15,669 nt of DNA, taken from contig JAYUKV010000051.1 in NCBI GenBank assembly GCA_043764135.1, positions 1 to 15,669 of the forward strand, read 5' to 3'. Positions within the stretch are counted from its first letter, which is position 1. Every line of letters starts with the position of its first letter. Shown piece by piece: positions 7,707 through 14,016 of the stretch. This DNA is from JAYUKV01 sp043764135. GTDB taxonomy: Bacteria > Patescibacteriota > JACMRA01. A model generated the notes under the pieces. It saw nothing but the letters and a program-made list of their open reading frames with translations, was not told the DNA's origin and ran no database searches. The position numbers and the translations under genes were made by a program.

Positions 7707-8197
7707 TCGACGAACAAAAAAAACTAGAGATCGTAGAGATTGCTTATGACATGGTAAAAGTTCATGGTTGGAATAATATTTCAATGCGTAAACTATCCGC
7801 TCAATCCAACACTTCATTACCTATTATTTATAGGTTAGTTGGGAATAAAGATGGCCTAATGCTTGAAGTTGTAAAGAACTCACTTGGACAACTTGATGAA
7901 AAACTAGAATTTATCGCTTCAAATTCTTCTGCACCTGTTGAAGATGCTGTAGAATTATTATTCGATTATCTATCTTCTAATCAATTTGTATTTGAATATC
8001 TGTATAAGAAAGATTTAACTTTCCAATCAGCAATTCAAAGAAAGAAGTTATTAGAATCATTAACTACTGTGTACACTAATGCAGGTGTAACAAATCCTGC
8101 TAGACAATCTGCAATTGCTTTATCTCAGATTATTGGACAGCTTGTCTTAGACAAGGAGTTTACTAAACTAGAAAAGCAACATATGACTCTTGCATAA
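7703..8197 (+). CDS. TetR/AcrR-family transcriptional regulator
   Basis: The 164-residue protein has the N-terminal TetR three-helix DNA-binding domain: a first helix (about 5-22, KKLEIVEIAYDMVKVHGW) then ISMRKLSAQ (27-34), the turn and SLPIIYRLVGNKDGL (38-52), matching the ISMRKLAxxxGVSxxTLYRHFxxKxxLL pattern of the family. The all-helical C-terminal half would bind a ligand and mediate dimerisation; it is shorter than in typical TetR proteins (about 190-210 residues). Its ATG overlaps the tyrS stop by 4 bp, so it is made from the tyrS transcript. The ligand and target are unknown. Pairing a TetR regulator with an aminoacyl-tRNA synthetase is unusual and may only reflect shared expression. 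A strong hairpin follows the stop. Confidence 0.85.
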   Translation: MIDEQKKLEIVEIAYDMVKVHGWNNISMRKLSAQSNTSLPIIYRLVGNKDGLMLEVVKNSLGQLDEKLEFIASNSSAPVEDAVELLFDYLSSNQFVFEYLYKKDLTFQSAIQRKKLLESLTTVYTNAGVTNPARQSAIALSQIIGQLVLDKEFTKLEKQHMTLA

Positions 8198-8201
8198 AAC
8201 A

Positions 8202-8239
8202 ATTAACAGCCCTAACCAATTCTGGTTAGGGTTGTTAAT
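8202..8239 (+). terminator. Long hairpin ending the tyrS-tetR transcript
   Basis: ATTAACAGCCCTAACCA (8202-8218) pairs over 17 bp, with one G-U pair, with TGGTTAGGGTTGTTAAT (8223-8239) around an ATTC loop. The stem starts 4 nt after the tetR stop. The following bases (CTTGGTTATTA) are only modestly T-rich, so it could also protect the 3' end from nucleases. Confidence 0.7.
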
Positions 8240-8245
8240 CTTGGT

Positions 8246-8573
8246 TATTAACTGAAACCAAATTTATAGCCTATTCACCCTTTAACTCTACAAACTAATC
8301 TACAAATTTATCTATATATCACTCCTATTATTTATCTTTTACCATTAAACCTCTTGCATAATTTGCAAACTCTATGATAATTCTATTCAAAATTCTAACA
8401 ATTCCCTTGTTGTAATTGAGAATTTTGTAGAATTATCATGCTTATTACTAATTATGCAAGAGGTCTATTGGGTAAAGAGATAAATAACAGAATCAATATC
8501 TAGATAAATTTTATTCAATTATTTTGTACAATTAAAAGGTGAGTAGGATATAAACGCAAGTTCTAACTTAATA
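8246..8573. repeat. Large imperfect palindrome of about 328 bp, MITE-like
   Basis: The gene-free stretch 8240-8594 is almost entirely one inverted repeat with a loop of about 10 nt (8404-8413). Matching blocks, outermost first, are TATTAA (8246/8568), TTTATAGCCTATTCACC (8263-8279, against 8538-8554 with two mismatches), AAATTTATCTA (8304-8314/8501-8511, perfect), TTATTTATCT (8328-8337/8478-8487, perfect), ACCTCTTGCATAATT (8349-8363/8450-8464, perfect), ATGATAATTCTA (8374-8385/8428-8439, perfect) and AAAATTCT (8389-8396/8419-8426, perfect). Small bulges separate the blocks. There is no open reading frame of note inside. It could be a miniature inverted-repeat transposable element, a degenerate insertion-sequence relic or a gene for a long hairpin RNA. 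No target-site duplication is obvious. Confidence 0.8.
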
Positions 8574-8594
8574 TAAAACTTTAAAGCAATTACA

Positions 8595-8623
8595 TTGACT
8601 GTAAGAATTTTCTGTGATATTGC
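8595..8623 (+). promoter_or_regulatory. Promoter with extended -10 upstream of the 8662 start
   Basis: TTGACT (8595-8600), 17 nt, TATTGC (8618-8623), preceded by a TG at 8615-8616 as in extended -10 elements. The start would lie near 8630, leaving a leader of about 32 nt that carries the strong ribosome binding site. Confidence 0.5.
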
Positions 8624-8645
8624 ATTAAAAGATTAAATTTTACCC

Positions 8646-8703
8646 AAAGGAGGGTAATGATATGACTTCAACGAATTTTAGTGCGCAATATCGTACTCCA
8701 TAG
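8646..8703 (+). other. Strong ribosome binding site and 13-codon frame ended by TAG, in frame with the next gene
   Basis: AAAGGAGGG (8646-8654) is the best Shine-Dalgarno in the window, 7 nt before an ATG at 8662. That start encodes MTSTNFSAQYRTP and then TAG (8701-8703). The frame stays open after the TAG and is the frame of the 325-residue orphan gene. Either the 13 codons are the true N terminus of that gene, cut by a nonsense codon (CAG to TAG would be the simplest route), or they are a leader peptide with reinitiation downstream, or the TAG is read through. The sequence alone does not decide. Confidence 0.65.
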
Positions 8704-8712
8704 AGATTGGGT

Positions 8713-9684
8713 ATGGAGATTTCTACCTCACAAACCCAGCTTACAGGTTATGATTTTCTCCACTTTGTTTCATCCTGGAACTACTATTCTGTTCAGCAAA
8801 TAGTCGCTGCATATGGATTTGCCAATGAAGTAATTTATAAGGAAGATATAAAGATGCTTTGTGTGAGCGACTTGATTGAGTGGATTGAAAAGTTCAAATT
8901 TGATGAGCTATCATATTTTGCAGAGTTACTTGAAAAAGAATTGGTTGAAAATAGAAAAAAGGAATCGCTGAATTTAATTTTGAGCCATTTTGTTCAACAT
9001 TTCGTTCACAACAGTCCAGGACTAATTGTAGCTCCAATTCTTGTTGAATATTTCACTTTCAATGATCAAGAAATTATTGAAGGTCTTGATATTTACTTTG
9101 GAAACAATTACGGGTGGATTGCTCTAAAAGATGGTGAAGAGTCACTTAAGAATTTACTTAAGGGTCTGGCTAAAAGTTTGTTCGTTCCAAAATTGTTACA
9201 TATCGACACTTGGAATAAAGTTCTTGAAAATTTGATTTTTCAACAAATTGGTATCTGGATTAAGAAAGAACAATGCCAGGACTTAGTTATACTTACCAAG
9301 ATGTTTACAGCCTATAAAGGTAGTGAAGATTTTTTACTTGAGGTCCTTAATCATCCTTTTGTTGATTGCTCACTTAAAGCACAATTCGGATTTTACCAAA
9401 CAAAACCTGGTTTCAAAAAACTAGTCGTACCTGTAGGTTTAAGAATTAATGCTGAAATGTGGACTAAATTTCTAGCATCTAATACTCATATGAGTAAAGC
9501 TGTTACAAGTAATTTTGATGAAATGCAAGAAGATTACATTCAACTTGTAGTCATTCAAAATCTCAATGTGGACAACGAAAATGCAGATCACGCTAATTAC
9601 TTGAGAAAACTGGGCGACTTCAAAGGATCGTCCATAATGACGAAGCAATTCAAATATGGTGTATTCTTCGAAATAAAGCACTGA
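8713..9684 (+). CDS. Orphan protein of unknown function, possibly missing its natural start
   Basis: The family is not recognised. The 323-residue product from the ATG at 8713 is soluble-looking and rich in aromatic and Leu/Ile residues, with several predicted helical stretches (for example SDLIEWIEKFKFDELSYF at about 49-66, and LKNLLKGLAKSLF near 145), no signal peptide and no clear catalytic motif. Neither the ATG at 8713 nor a TTG at 8707 has a good ribosome binding site; the strong one serves an ATG at 8662 in the same frame, separated by a TAG at 8701. If the TAG were sense, the protein would have 340 residues. It ends in TGA (9682-9684), followed by a strong terminator, so the unit is monocistronic. 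It is either a real gene with an odd start or a recent nonsense pseudogene. Confidence 0.6.
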   Translation: MEISTSQTQLTGYDFLHFVSSWNYYSVQQIVAAYGFANEVIYKEDIKMLCVSDLIEWIEKFKFDELSYFAELLEKELVENRKKESLNLILSHFVQHFVHNSPGLIVAPILVEYFTFNDQEIIEGLDIYFGNNYGWIALKDGEESLKNLLKGLAKSLFVPKLLHIDTWNKVLENLIFQQIGIWIKKEQCQDLVILTKMFTAYKGSEDFLLEVLNHPFVDCSLKAQFGFYQTKPGFKKLVVPVGLRINAEMWTKFLASNTHMSKAVTSNFDEMQEDYIQLVVIQNLNVDNENADHANYLRKLGDFKGSSIMTKQFKYGVFFEIKH

Positions 9685-9702
9685 AGTTTCTTGTAAAGAA
9701 TT

Positions 9703-9740
9703 TTCCTGTATCAAATTGATACAGGAATTTATTTTTTTTG
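9703..9740 (+). terminator. Rho-independent terminator of the 8713-9684 gene
   Basis: TTCCTGTATC (9703-9712) pairs perfectly with GATACAGGAA (9718-9727) around AAATT and is followed by TTTATTTTTTTTG. It also lies just past the stop of the minus-strand gene 9729-9878 and may serve both strands. Confidence 0.88.
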
Positions 9741-9878
9741 CTTTTCTTGATCCTCTATTTCTTGTCTTATTTCCTCATTAATTTCTTTCCATCTTTCCCT
9801 AATGATAGAAATATACACAATCAGAATATATGCTCCAAAGCATACACCACCAATTTGTAAAATAAATTTATGATCCAT
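9729..9878 (-). CDS. Small single-pass membrane protein, 49 residues
   Basis: This reading frame encodes a 49-residue protein: a short N-terminal MDHKF, a hydrophobic segment at about 6-25 (ILQIGGVCFGAYILIVYISI), then a strongly charged helix (RERWKEINEEIRQEIEDQEK) and a lysine-rich end. This layout suggests an N-out or N-in single-span protein with an amphipathic cytoplasmic tail. A promoter, TTGTCA (minus, 9937-9932), 17 nt, TATAAA (9914-9909), sits about 25 nt upstream. No Shine-Dalgarno is seen. It overlaps no other gene and converges on the terminator at 9703-9727. The function is unknown. Confidence 0.6.
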   Translation of the reverse strand: MDHKFILQIGGVCFGAYILIVYISIIRERWKEINEEIRQEIEDQEKQKK

Positions 9879-9908
9879 TGATTATTGTGATGCTAAATGT
9901 GCTTATAA

Positions 9909-9937
9909 TTTATAATATATTTTTTAGTTAATGACAA
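9909..9937 (-). promoter_or_regulatory. Promoter of the 49-residue membrane protein gene
   Basis: On the minus strand TTGTCA (9937-9932) and TATAAA (9914-9909) are 17 nt apart. Transcription would begin near 9902, about 24 nt before the start codon at 9878. It directly follows the hairpin at 9942-9970. Confidence 0.5.
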
Positions 9938-9941
9938 ATAA

Positions 9942-9976
9942 AATAAACCTGGACAATCATCAGGTTTATTTTTTTT
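9942..9976 (-). terminator. Hairpin terminator between two small minus-strand genes
   Basis: AATAAACCTG (9942-9951) pairs perfectly with CAGGTTTATT (9961-9970). On the minus strand it overlaps the stop codon (9966-9968) of the 57-residue gene and runs into TTTATTTG; on the plus strand it runs into T8 (9969-9976). It would end transcription from the gene at 9966-10139. Confidence 0.68.
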
Positions 9977-10139
9977 CTATTAATTCTATATCCTCGTTTA
10001 CGGGCGTTTGATAACCGTTGGTTGTTCCTTCGTCTCTATTAAAGAGGCTAAAGAAAAGCACTATCATAAGAATTCCAACAGTTATAACGAGAGCAACCAA
10101 AAACAAGTATAAGTTTTGCATTATACTGAAGAGGTTCAT
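9966..10139 (-). CDS. Small single-pass membrane protein, 57 residues
   Basis: This minus-strand frame encodes 57 residues: a short polar start (MNLFSIMQN), a hydrophobic span at about 10-33 (YLFLVALVITVGILMIVLFF), then a polar tail with NRDEGTTNGYQTPVNEDIELIEKK. It is a likely single-span inner-membrane protein. It sits just upstream of the 49-residue membrane protein on the same strand, but the hairpin terminator and a new promoter between them suggest separate transcripts. The start at 10139 is the first ATG and lacks a Shine-Dalgarno. The two small proteins share only their layout, not sequence. The function is unknown. Confidence 0.58.
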   Translation of the reverse strand: MNLFSIMQNLYLFLVALVITVGILMIVLFFSLFNRDEGTTNGYQTPVNEDIELIEKK

Positions 10140-10359
10140 ATGTTTTGTTTTTATTTTTGTAGTTTTATAAGTTAGTATACATCATAATTACAATCTGTGC
10201 AAAAATTAGAACCTCTCAAGATGAAACAGTATTGAATATGGTAAGATAATCTAGTCTTAAGCAGTGCAAAAAACTTATTAATCTTGTAATAATACGTGTT
10301 TAAAAATAATAAATTTCCATAATGGTTTTAATACATCTCCCCCATCATTACTCCCTAGC

Positions 10360-10388
10360 TTGCCAAATATCCAATAATTCTCTACTGT
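10360..10388 (+). promoter_or_regulatory. Promoter of typA, near-leaderless
   Basis: TTGCCA (10360-10365), exactly 17 nt, TACTGT (10383-10388). The expected start is near 10395, within about 3 nt of the ATG at 10398, so the typA mRNA would be leaderless or nearly so. The rest of the upstream gap from 10140 shows no gene. Confidence 0.6.
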
Positions 10389-10397
10389 CTATATATT

Positions 10398-12230
10398 ATG
10401 TCAAACCAAAAAATAAGGAACATTGCTATAATCGCTCACGTTGACCACGGAAAGACAACTCTCGTTGATGGGCTATTCAAACAAACTCTAGAAATTAGAG
10501 GATTAGAAGAAAAAGCAGATTTGATCATGGACAACATGGATCAAGAAAGAGAAAGAGGAATCACAATCAAAGCAAAAAATGCCTCAATCACTTACAAAGA
10601 TACCAAGATTAACATTGTTGATACTCCTGGACACGCTGATTTTGGAGGTGAAGTTGAAAGAACTTTGAGAATGGTTGATGGTGCGATCTTGTTAGTAGAT
10701 GCACAAGAAGGACCAATGCCTCAAACTAAATTTGTACTAAAAAAAGCAATTGAACAAGGGCTTAAAATAGTTGTAGTTTTAAATAAAGTTGATAAGCCTG
10801 CTGCAGACGCTAAAAGAGCATTGTCTAGAGTAGAAGATTTATTCTTGGACTTAGGAGCTAATGATGATCAAATGGATTTTCCAATAATCTACGCTTCAGG
10901 TGTTCAAGGAAAAGCTTCAAAAACTCCAGAATTGACTGAGAACTTATTCCCATTATTAGATACTGTAATCGAATTTATTCCATCTCCTAAAATAATGGAA
11001 AATAACTTTGCTGGTAATGATCTTCAGATTCTTATCCTTGCTCTTAAGTATGATAACTTTAAAGGAAAAATGGGTGTTGGTAAAATCACTTCAGGTAAAA
11101 TCACAAAAAATGCTCAACTAGCATGTATTCAAGAAAACGGTACAATCAAGTCAAGAGTATCATCATTGATGGTATTTGATGGATTGGGAGTATCAGAAGT
11201 AGATGAAGCTGAAACTGGAGAAATTGTAATGGTTGGAGGTTTTGAAGGTATCACTATCGGTGATACAATTACAACTGAAGAATTTAACAAAGCGCTTGAA
11301 AGAGTTACCGTTGACGCACCTACAATCCAAATGACATTTGGTGTAAACACTTCTCCATTTGCAGGAAAAGAAGGAACTAAGACAACTTCGAGACAAATCA
11401 GAGAAAGACTTTATCAAGAATTAGAAACTAACGTAGCACTAAGAGTAGAAGATAATCCTAATTCATCAGAAAAATTCACAGTATCTGGAAGAGGAGAACT
11501 TCACTTATCTGTACTTATTGAAACAATGAGAAGAGAAGGTTTTGAATTAGAAATTTCTAAACCAGAAGTAATCTTTAAGGCTGTTGGAACAGAAACACAT
11601 GAACCGTATGAAGTAGTAGAAATTGATGTTCCTACTGACTTTCAAGGTGTAATCATGCAAGAATTAGGTAAGAGAGGAGCTGATATCTCAGATATGAGAC
11701 CTAACGACGCTAATACAGAAATGCATATTGAAGCTCTAATGCCAACTCGTGCTATAATCGGTTTAAAATCTTACTTTATTAACGGTACAAAAGGAACGAC
11801 TGTTATGAATACAACATACTCACACTATGGTAAGAAAGCAACTGGATTGAACTTAGATGAAGCTCATGGATCACTTGTATCTACTGAAACAGGTCAATCG
11901 ATGTCTTATTCATTAGACAATGCTCAACAAAGAGGTGTCTTATTCATAGGATCTGCAGTTGATGTATATGCTGGAATGGTAATTGGAGAATGCAGTAAGA
12001 ATGACGATCTTGAAATCAACCCTTGCAAAGGAAAGCAATTAACAAACGTAAGATCTTCTGGTAATGACGACGCTGTTAATATCACGCCACCTAGACAAAT
12101 GACATTGGAGAATTGTATGGAATATATCTCTGATGATGAACTTGTTGAGGTTACTCCTAAGAGTTTGAGAATAAGAAAGAAGTACTTAGATCCAAACATG
12201 AGAAAGAAGATGAAAGGTTCAAGTCACTAG
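10398..12230 (+). CDS. typA: Translational GTPase TypA/BipA
   Basis: TypA is a ribosome-binding GTPase of the EF-G-like class, involved in stress adaptation and 50S subunit maturation. The 610 residues match the family. The GTPase motifs are AHVDHGKT (G1, 13-20), RGITI (G2, 53-57), DTPGH (G3, 75-79) and NKVD (G4, 129-132). The beta-barrel domain follows at about 200-295, then two EF-G-like domains (III and V), and the TypA-specific C-terminal domain with GxxxxxxLDxAHGSLVSTETGQS and the PCKGKQLTNVRSSGNDDA loop that contacts the ribosome. No Shine-Dalgarno is present; the predicted promoter lies nearly against the start codon. It is monocistronic, with a terminator 40 nt downstream. Confidence 0.97.
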   Translation: MSNQKIRNIAIIAHVDHGKTTLVDGLFKQTLEIRGLEEKADLIMDNMDQERERGITIKAKNASITYKDTKINIVDTPGHADFGGEVERTLRMVDGAILLVDAQEGPMPQTKFVLKKAIEQGLKIVVVLNKVDKPAADAKRALSRVEDLFLDLGANDDQMDFPIIYASGVQGKASKTPELTENLFPLLDTVIEFIPSPKIMENNFAGNDLQILILALKYDNFKGKMGVGKITSGKITKNAQLACIQENGTIKSRVSSLMVFDGLGVSEVDEAETGEIVMVGGFEGITIGDTITTEEFNKALERVTVDAPTIQMTFGVNTSPFAGKEGTKTTSRQIRERLYQELETNVALRVEDNPNSSEKFTVSGRGELHLSVLIETMRREGFELEISKPEVIFKAVGTETHEPYEVVEIDVPTDFQGVIMQELGKRGADISDMRPNDANTEMHIEALMPTRAIIGLKSYFINGTKGTTVMNTTYSHYGKKATGLNLDEAHGSLVSTETGQSMSYSLDNAQQRGVLFIGSAVDVYAGMVIGECSKNDDLEINPCKGKQLTNVRSSGNDDAVNITPPRQMTLENCMEYISDDELVEVTPKSLRIRKKYLDPNMRKKMKGSSH

Positions 12231-12271
12231 TTCATACTTACACGAACATATGAAGTATGAAGCCAAAAAAT

Positions 12272-12289
12272 AAACCCCAAGTGGGGTTT
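12272..12289. terminator. Bidirectional terminator between typA and the convergent gene
   Basis: AAACCCC (12272-12278), AAGT, GGGGTTT (12283-12289) form a 7-bp stem. On the plus strand it is followed by GTTTTGATAT; on the minus strand by ATTTTTTGG. It can end both typA and the convergent gene at 12366-12935. A second stem, TTCATACTT/AAGTATGAA (12231-12239/12253-12261), directly follows the typA stop. Confidence 0.78.
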
Positions 12290-12365
12290 GTTTTGATATA
12301 TAAACAATGAAGTTTGTGTCGATTTCTATGAGTTATTCAATAGGTTTAGTTTCTTAAACAAGAAA

Positions 12366-12935
12366 CTATACTTTTGATCCATAGATTGCCAATGCTTTTA
12401 CTGTTTTCCAAGGTGTGAAAATCTTTTCGGATTTATCAACAGATCTTTCAAAACCTTTTATTGTTGCATAGGAACCTACAACAACTTTTAAGGTTTCATA
12501 TACTTTTTTAAGCTTGTCATCAGTAAGGATAATTATCTTATAATTACTTTTTTCAAGCTCTCTTGCAAACTTCCATTTATCAGCAGTGTTGATAAGTCCA
12601 ACCGGCTTACTGAACACTAAGACATCATCAAAATCTGTAGGTACATACCTTTTTGCGGTTGCAATTTCAGCTGTTGTTCCCATAAGGATGATTTGAAAAC
12701 CTTGTTGCAAAACAGAATGATAGAAGTTTTGTTCAACAATATCATTAAATATCTGGGTCAAGTAGTATGCGGTTCCGGTTTGGTTTTCCAGAGATCTGTT
12801 AGGATTCTCATATTGTGCGATCATTCTATCAGCTCTTGAAATATAGTGGCTACCGTAAACTTCTTCACTATCAATTGCACCTAGACAATCGATTAAGATG
12901 TAGAGTTTTTTGGGCTTTCTTTTGAGTTTTAACAT
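12366..12935 (-). CDS. Protein of unknown function, 189 residues
   Basis: The family is not recognised. The 189-residue product begins with a very basic patch (MLKLKRKPKK), then a buried-looking strand with acids (LYILIDCLGAID, 11-22). Further apparent strands are GFQIILMGTT (79-88), DDVLVFSKPVGL (103-114) and YKIIILTDD (133-141), separated by helices. The alternation of strands and helices, with Asp near strand ends, suggests a Rossmann-like or HAD-like fold, but the usual DxDxT signature is not intact and I do not assign a function. The start at 12935 has GGAG about 11-14 bases upstream. It converges on typA and shares its terminator. It is divergent from nothing: the toxin locus lies upstream in the same orientation, after a 163-bp gap. 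Confidence 0.66.
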   Translation of the reverse strand: MLKLKRKPKKLYILIDCLGAIDSEEVYGSHYISRADRMIAQYENPNRSLENQTGTAYYLTQIFNDIVEQNFYHSVLQQGFQIILMGTTAEIATAKRYVPTDFDDVLVFSKPVGLINTADKWKFARELEKSNYKIIILTDDKLKKVYETLKVVVGSYATIKGFERSVDKSEKIFTPWKTVKALAIYGSKV

Positions 12936-13098
12936 TGAATGAATTGCTCCATTGTATGACAGATAGGACTCTATAACAGATTTTAATTTTGTTCAAGTTT
13001 TACCTTATAATAAAATTATTATGCACGAATGTTTAGCATTTTAACACATCTCATACACTGTTGATTTAGATTCTAGCTCTACTTTTACTTTAAATTTT

Positions 13099-13671
13099 TT
13101 AATCTTCGGTGTCTCGATCCTTTACAATCACTGGTGATAATTCTGATGTAACTTTAATCAATTTACCATTCTTATCATATTCATTCTTGCTTATAGTTCT
13201 AATCTCCATATGATGACCATCTGGTATATCAATAGGTGTAGGTCTTGGTTTGCCTAATTCGTATTGCCATTCTCTGAAGTATCTACTAAAAGTATCACCC
13301 TTGTCCTCATCTAAAATCTTATCATAAATATATTCAAATGTTACTACATCAGTAGCTGCATCATATGTTGCTTTGATATGGGTTGGTGGGTTAGTAAGGG
13401 TTGATATGTAATCAGATAATGTATTCTTACTTTCTGTACCTAGTTTAGTAAGTTGTTCTCCATAAATTTCTATTTCAAAGCTTTGAAAATTTAAACTACT
13501 GAAATTGCATATTTTACCATTAATTTTATAAAACGTATCGCAGTACGGTAGGATTTCAAATCCTAGATAGTAATATACTTGTTCCAATTTCAAATCCTTT
13601 TTAATTCTTGATTTTGCTATATCAATTTCTTGTTCAAAATATTTCTTTAATTTTACCTCTATTGTATTCAT
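13099..13671 (-). CDS. Probable immunity protein for the adjacent nuclease toxin
   Basis: The family is not recognised from sequence. The 190-residue protein is acidic to neutral and soluble, with no signal peptide: an N-terminal helix (about 1-32, KLKKYFEQEIDIAKSRIKKD), then a mixed region with beta-rich stretches (FEIEIYGE, VVTFEYIYD). Its ATG lies 3 nt after the stop of the nuclease domain, in the same orientation. In polymorphic toxin systems this position is normally occupied by the cognate immunity gene, and a small intracellular soluble product fits. The role is inferred from position. The frame is intact although the toxin upstream is frameshifted. It could keep a protective role against the same toxin delivered by neighbours. 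Confidence 0.68.
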   Translation of the reverse strand: MNTIEVKLKKYFEQEIDIAKSRIKKDLKLEQVYYYLGFEILPYCDTFYKINGKICNFSSLNFQSFEIEIYGEQLTKLGTESKNTLSDYISTLTNPPTHIKATYDAATDVVTFEYIYDKILDEDKGDTFSRYFREWQYELGKPRPTPIDIPDGHHMEIRTISKNEYDKNGKLIKVTSELSPVIVKDRDTED

Positions 13672-13674
13672 AAT

Positions 13675-14016
13675 TTATTTATTATCTATTTTAAGTTCTA
13701 TTGCTCTTTGAGCACCTTCCACCCAATACCTAATATCAAAAGCTTCAGGTCTTGCGCTATTGTTCTTGTATTTTAATTCTATTTCTACTTTTACTTTTGA
13801 TTTGACTCGAATAAGATCTGCCCAATCTCTCTCAAGTTTTCTATATGATTTAAGATTAACATCTCTATTCATACTTACAAGATTATCATAATTACCAGAC
13901 CCCCCAAACATATCTGCTATTATGTGGCCAGCATGGTCGGTTGGTAGTTTGTCTGGAGTATTTTTACGATAGTAGTCTCTGACAGTGTCTTTTATCTTTA
14001 ATTCTTCTGCTATTAC
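13675..14016 (-). pseudogene. Polymorphic toxin C-terminal domain: DNA/RNA non-specific endonuclease, cut off by frameshift
   Basis: Reading in frame from 14016, 113 residues run through VIAEELKIKD, then TDHAGHIIADMFGGSGNYDNL (catalytic-type DHAGH at about 27-31 of this fragment), then SMNRDVN, a WADLI helix, VKVEIELKY and RPEAFDIRYWV. This matches the DNA/RNA non-specific endonuclease family found at the C terminus of polymorphic toxins (Endonuclease_NS_2 type), with the His of DxxGH as general base and a downstream Asn for metal binding in the wider family. Only the last 78 residues follow an ATG (13911), which falls after the catalytic motif, so that frame alone cannot be a full enzyme. 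The preceding carrier frame ends at 14013-14015. Adding one base at about 14016 joins ...GRIYK to VIAEELK. Confidence 0.8.

Noticed and set aside
7704..9684. TGA read as glycine (the code of Absconditabacteria and Gracilibacteria).
   Set aside because: All long genes are full length without any internal TGA across more than 4,000 codons. TGA ends tyrS in an ATGA overlap and the gene at 9684, in positions expected for stops.
12347..12368. Hairpin TAGTTTCTT/AAGAAACTA as the main terminator of the 12366-12935 gene.
   Set aside because: It overlaps the stop codon and lacks a T run on the minus strand; the GC-rich hairpin at 12272-12289 has one and is preferred.
13675..13911. The 78-residue frame from ATG 13911 as an independent gene.
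   Set aside because: The catalytic DHAGH lies just upstream in the same frame, so this ATG is an internal methionine of a larger domain.
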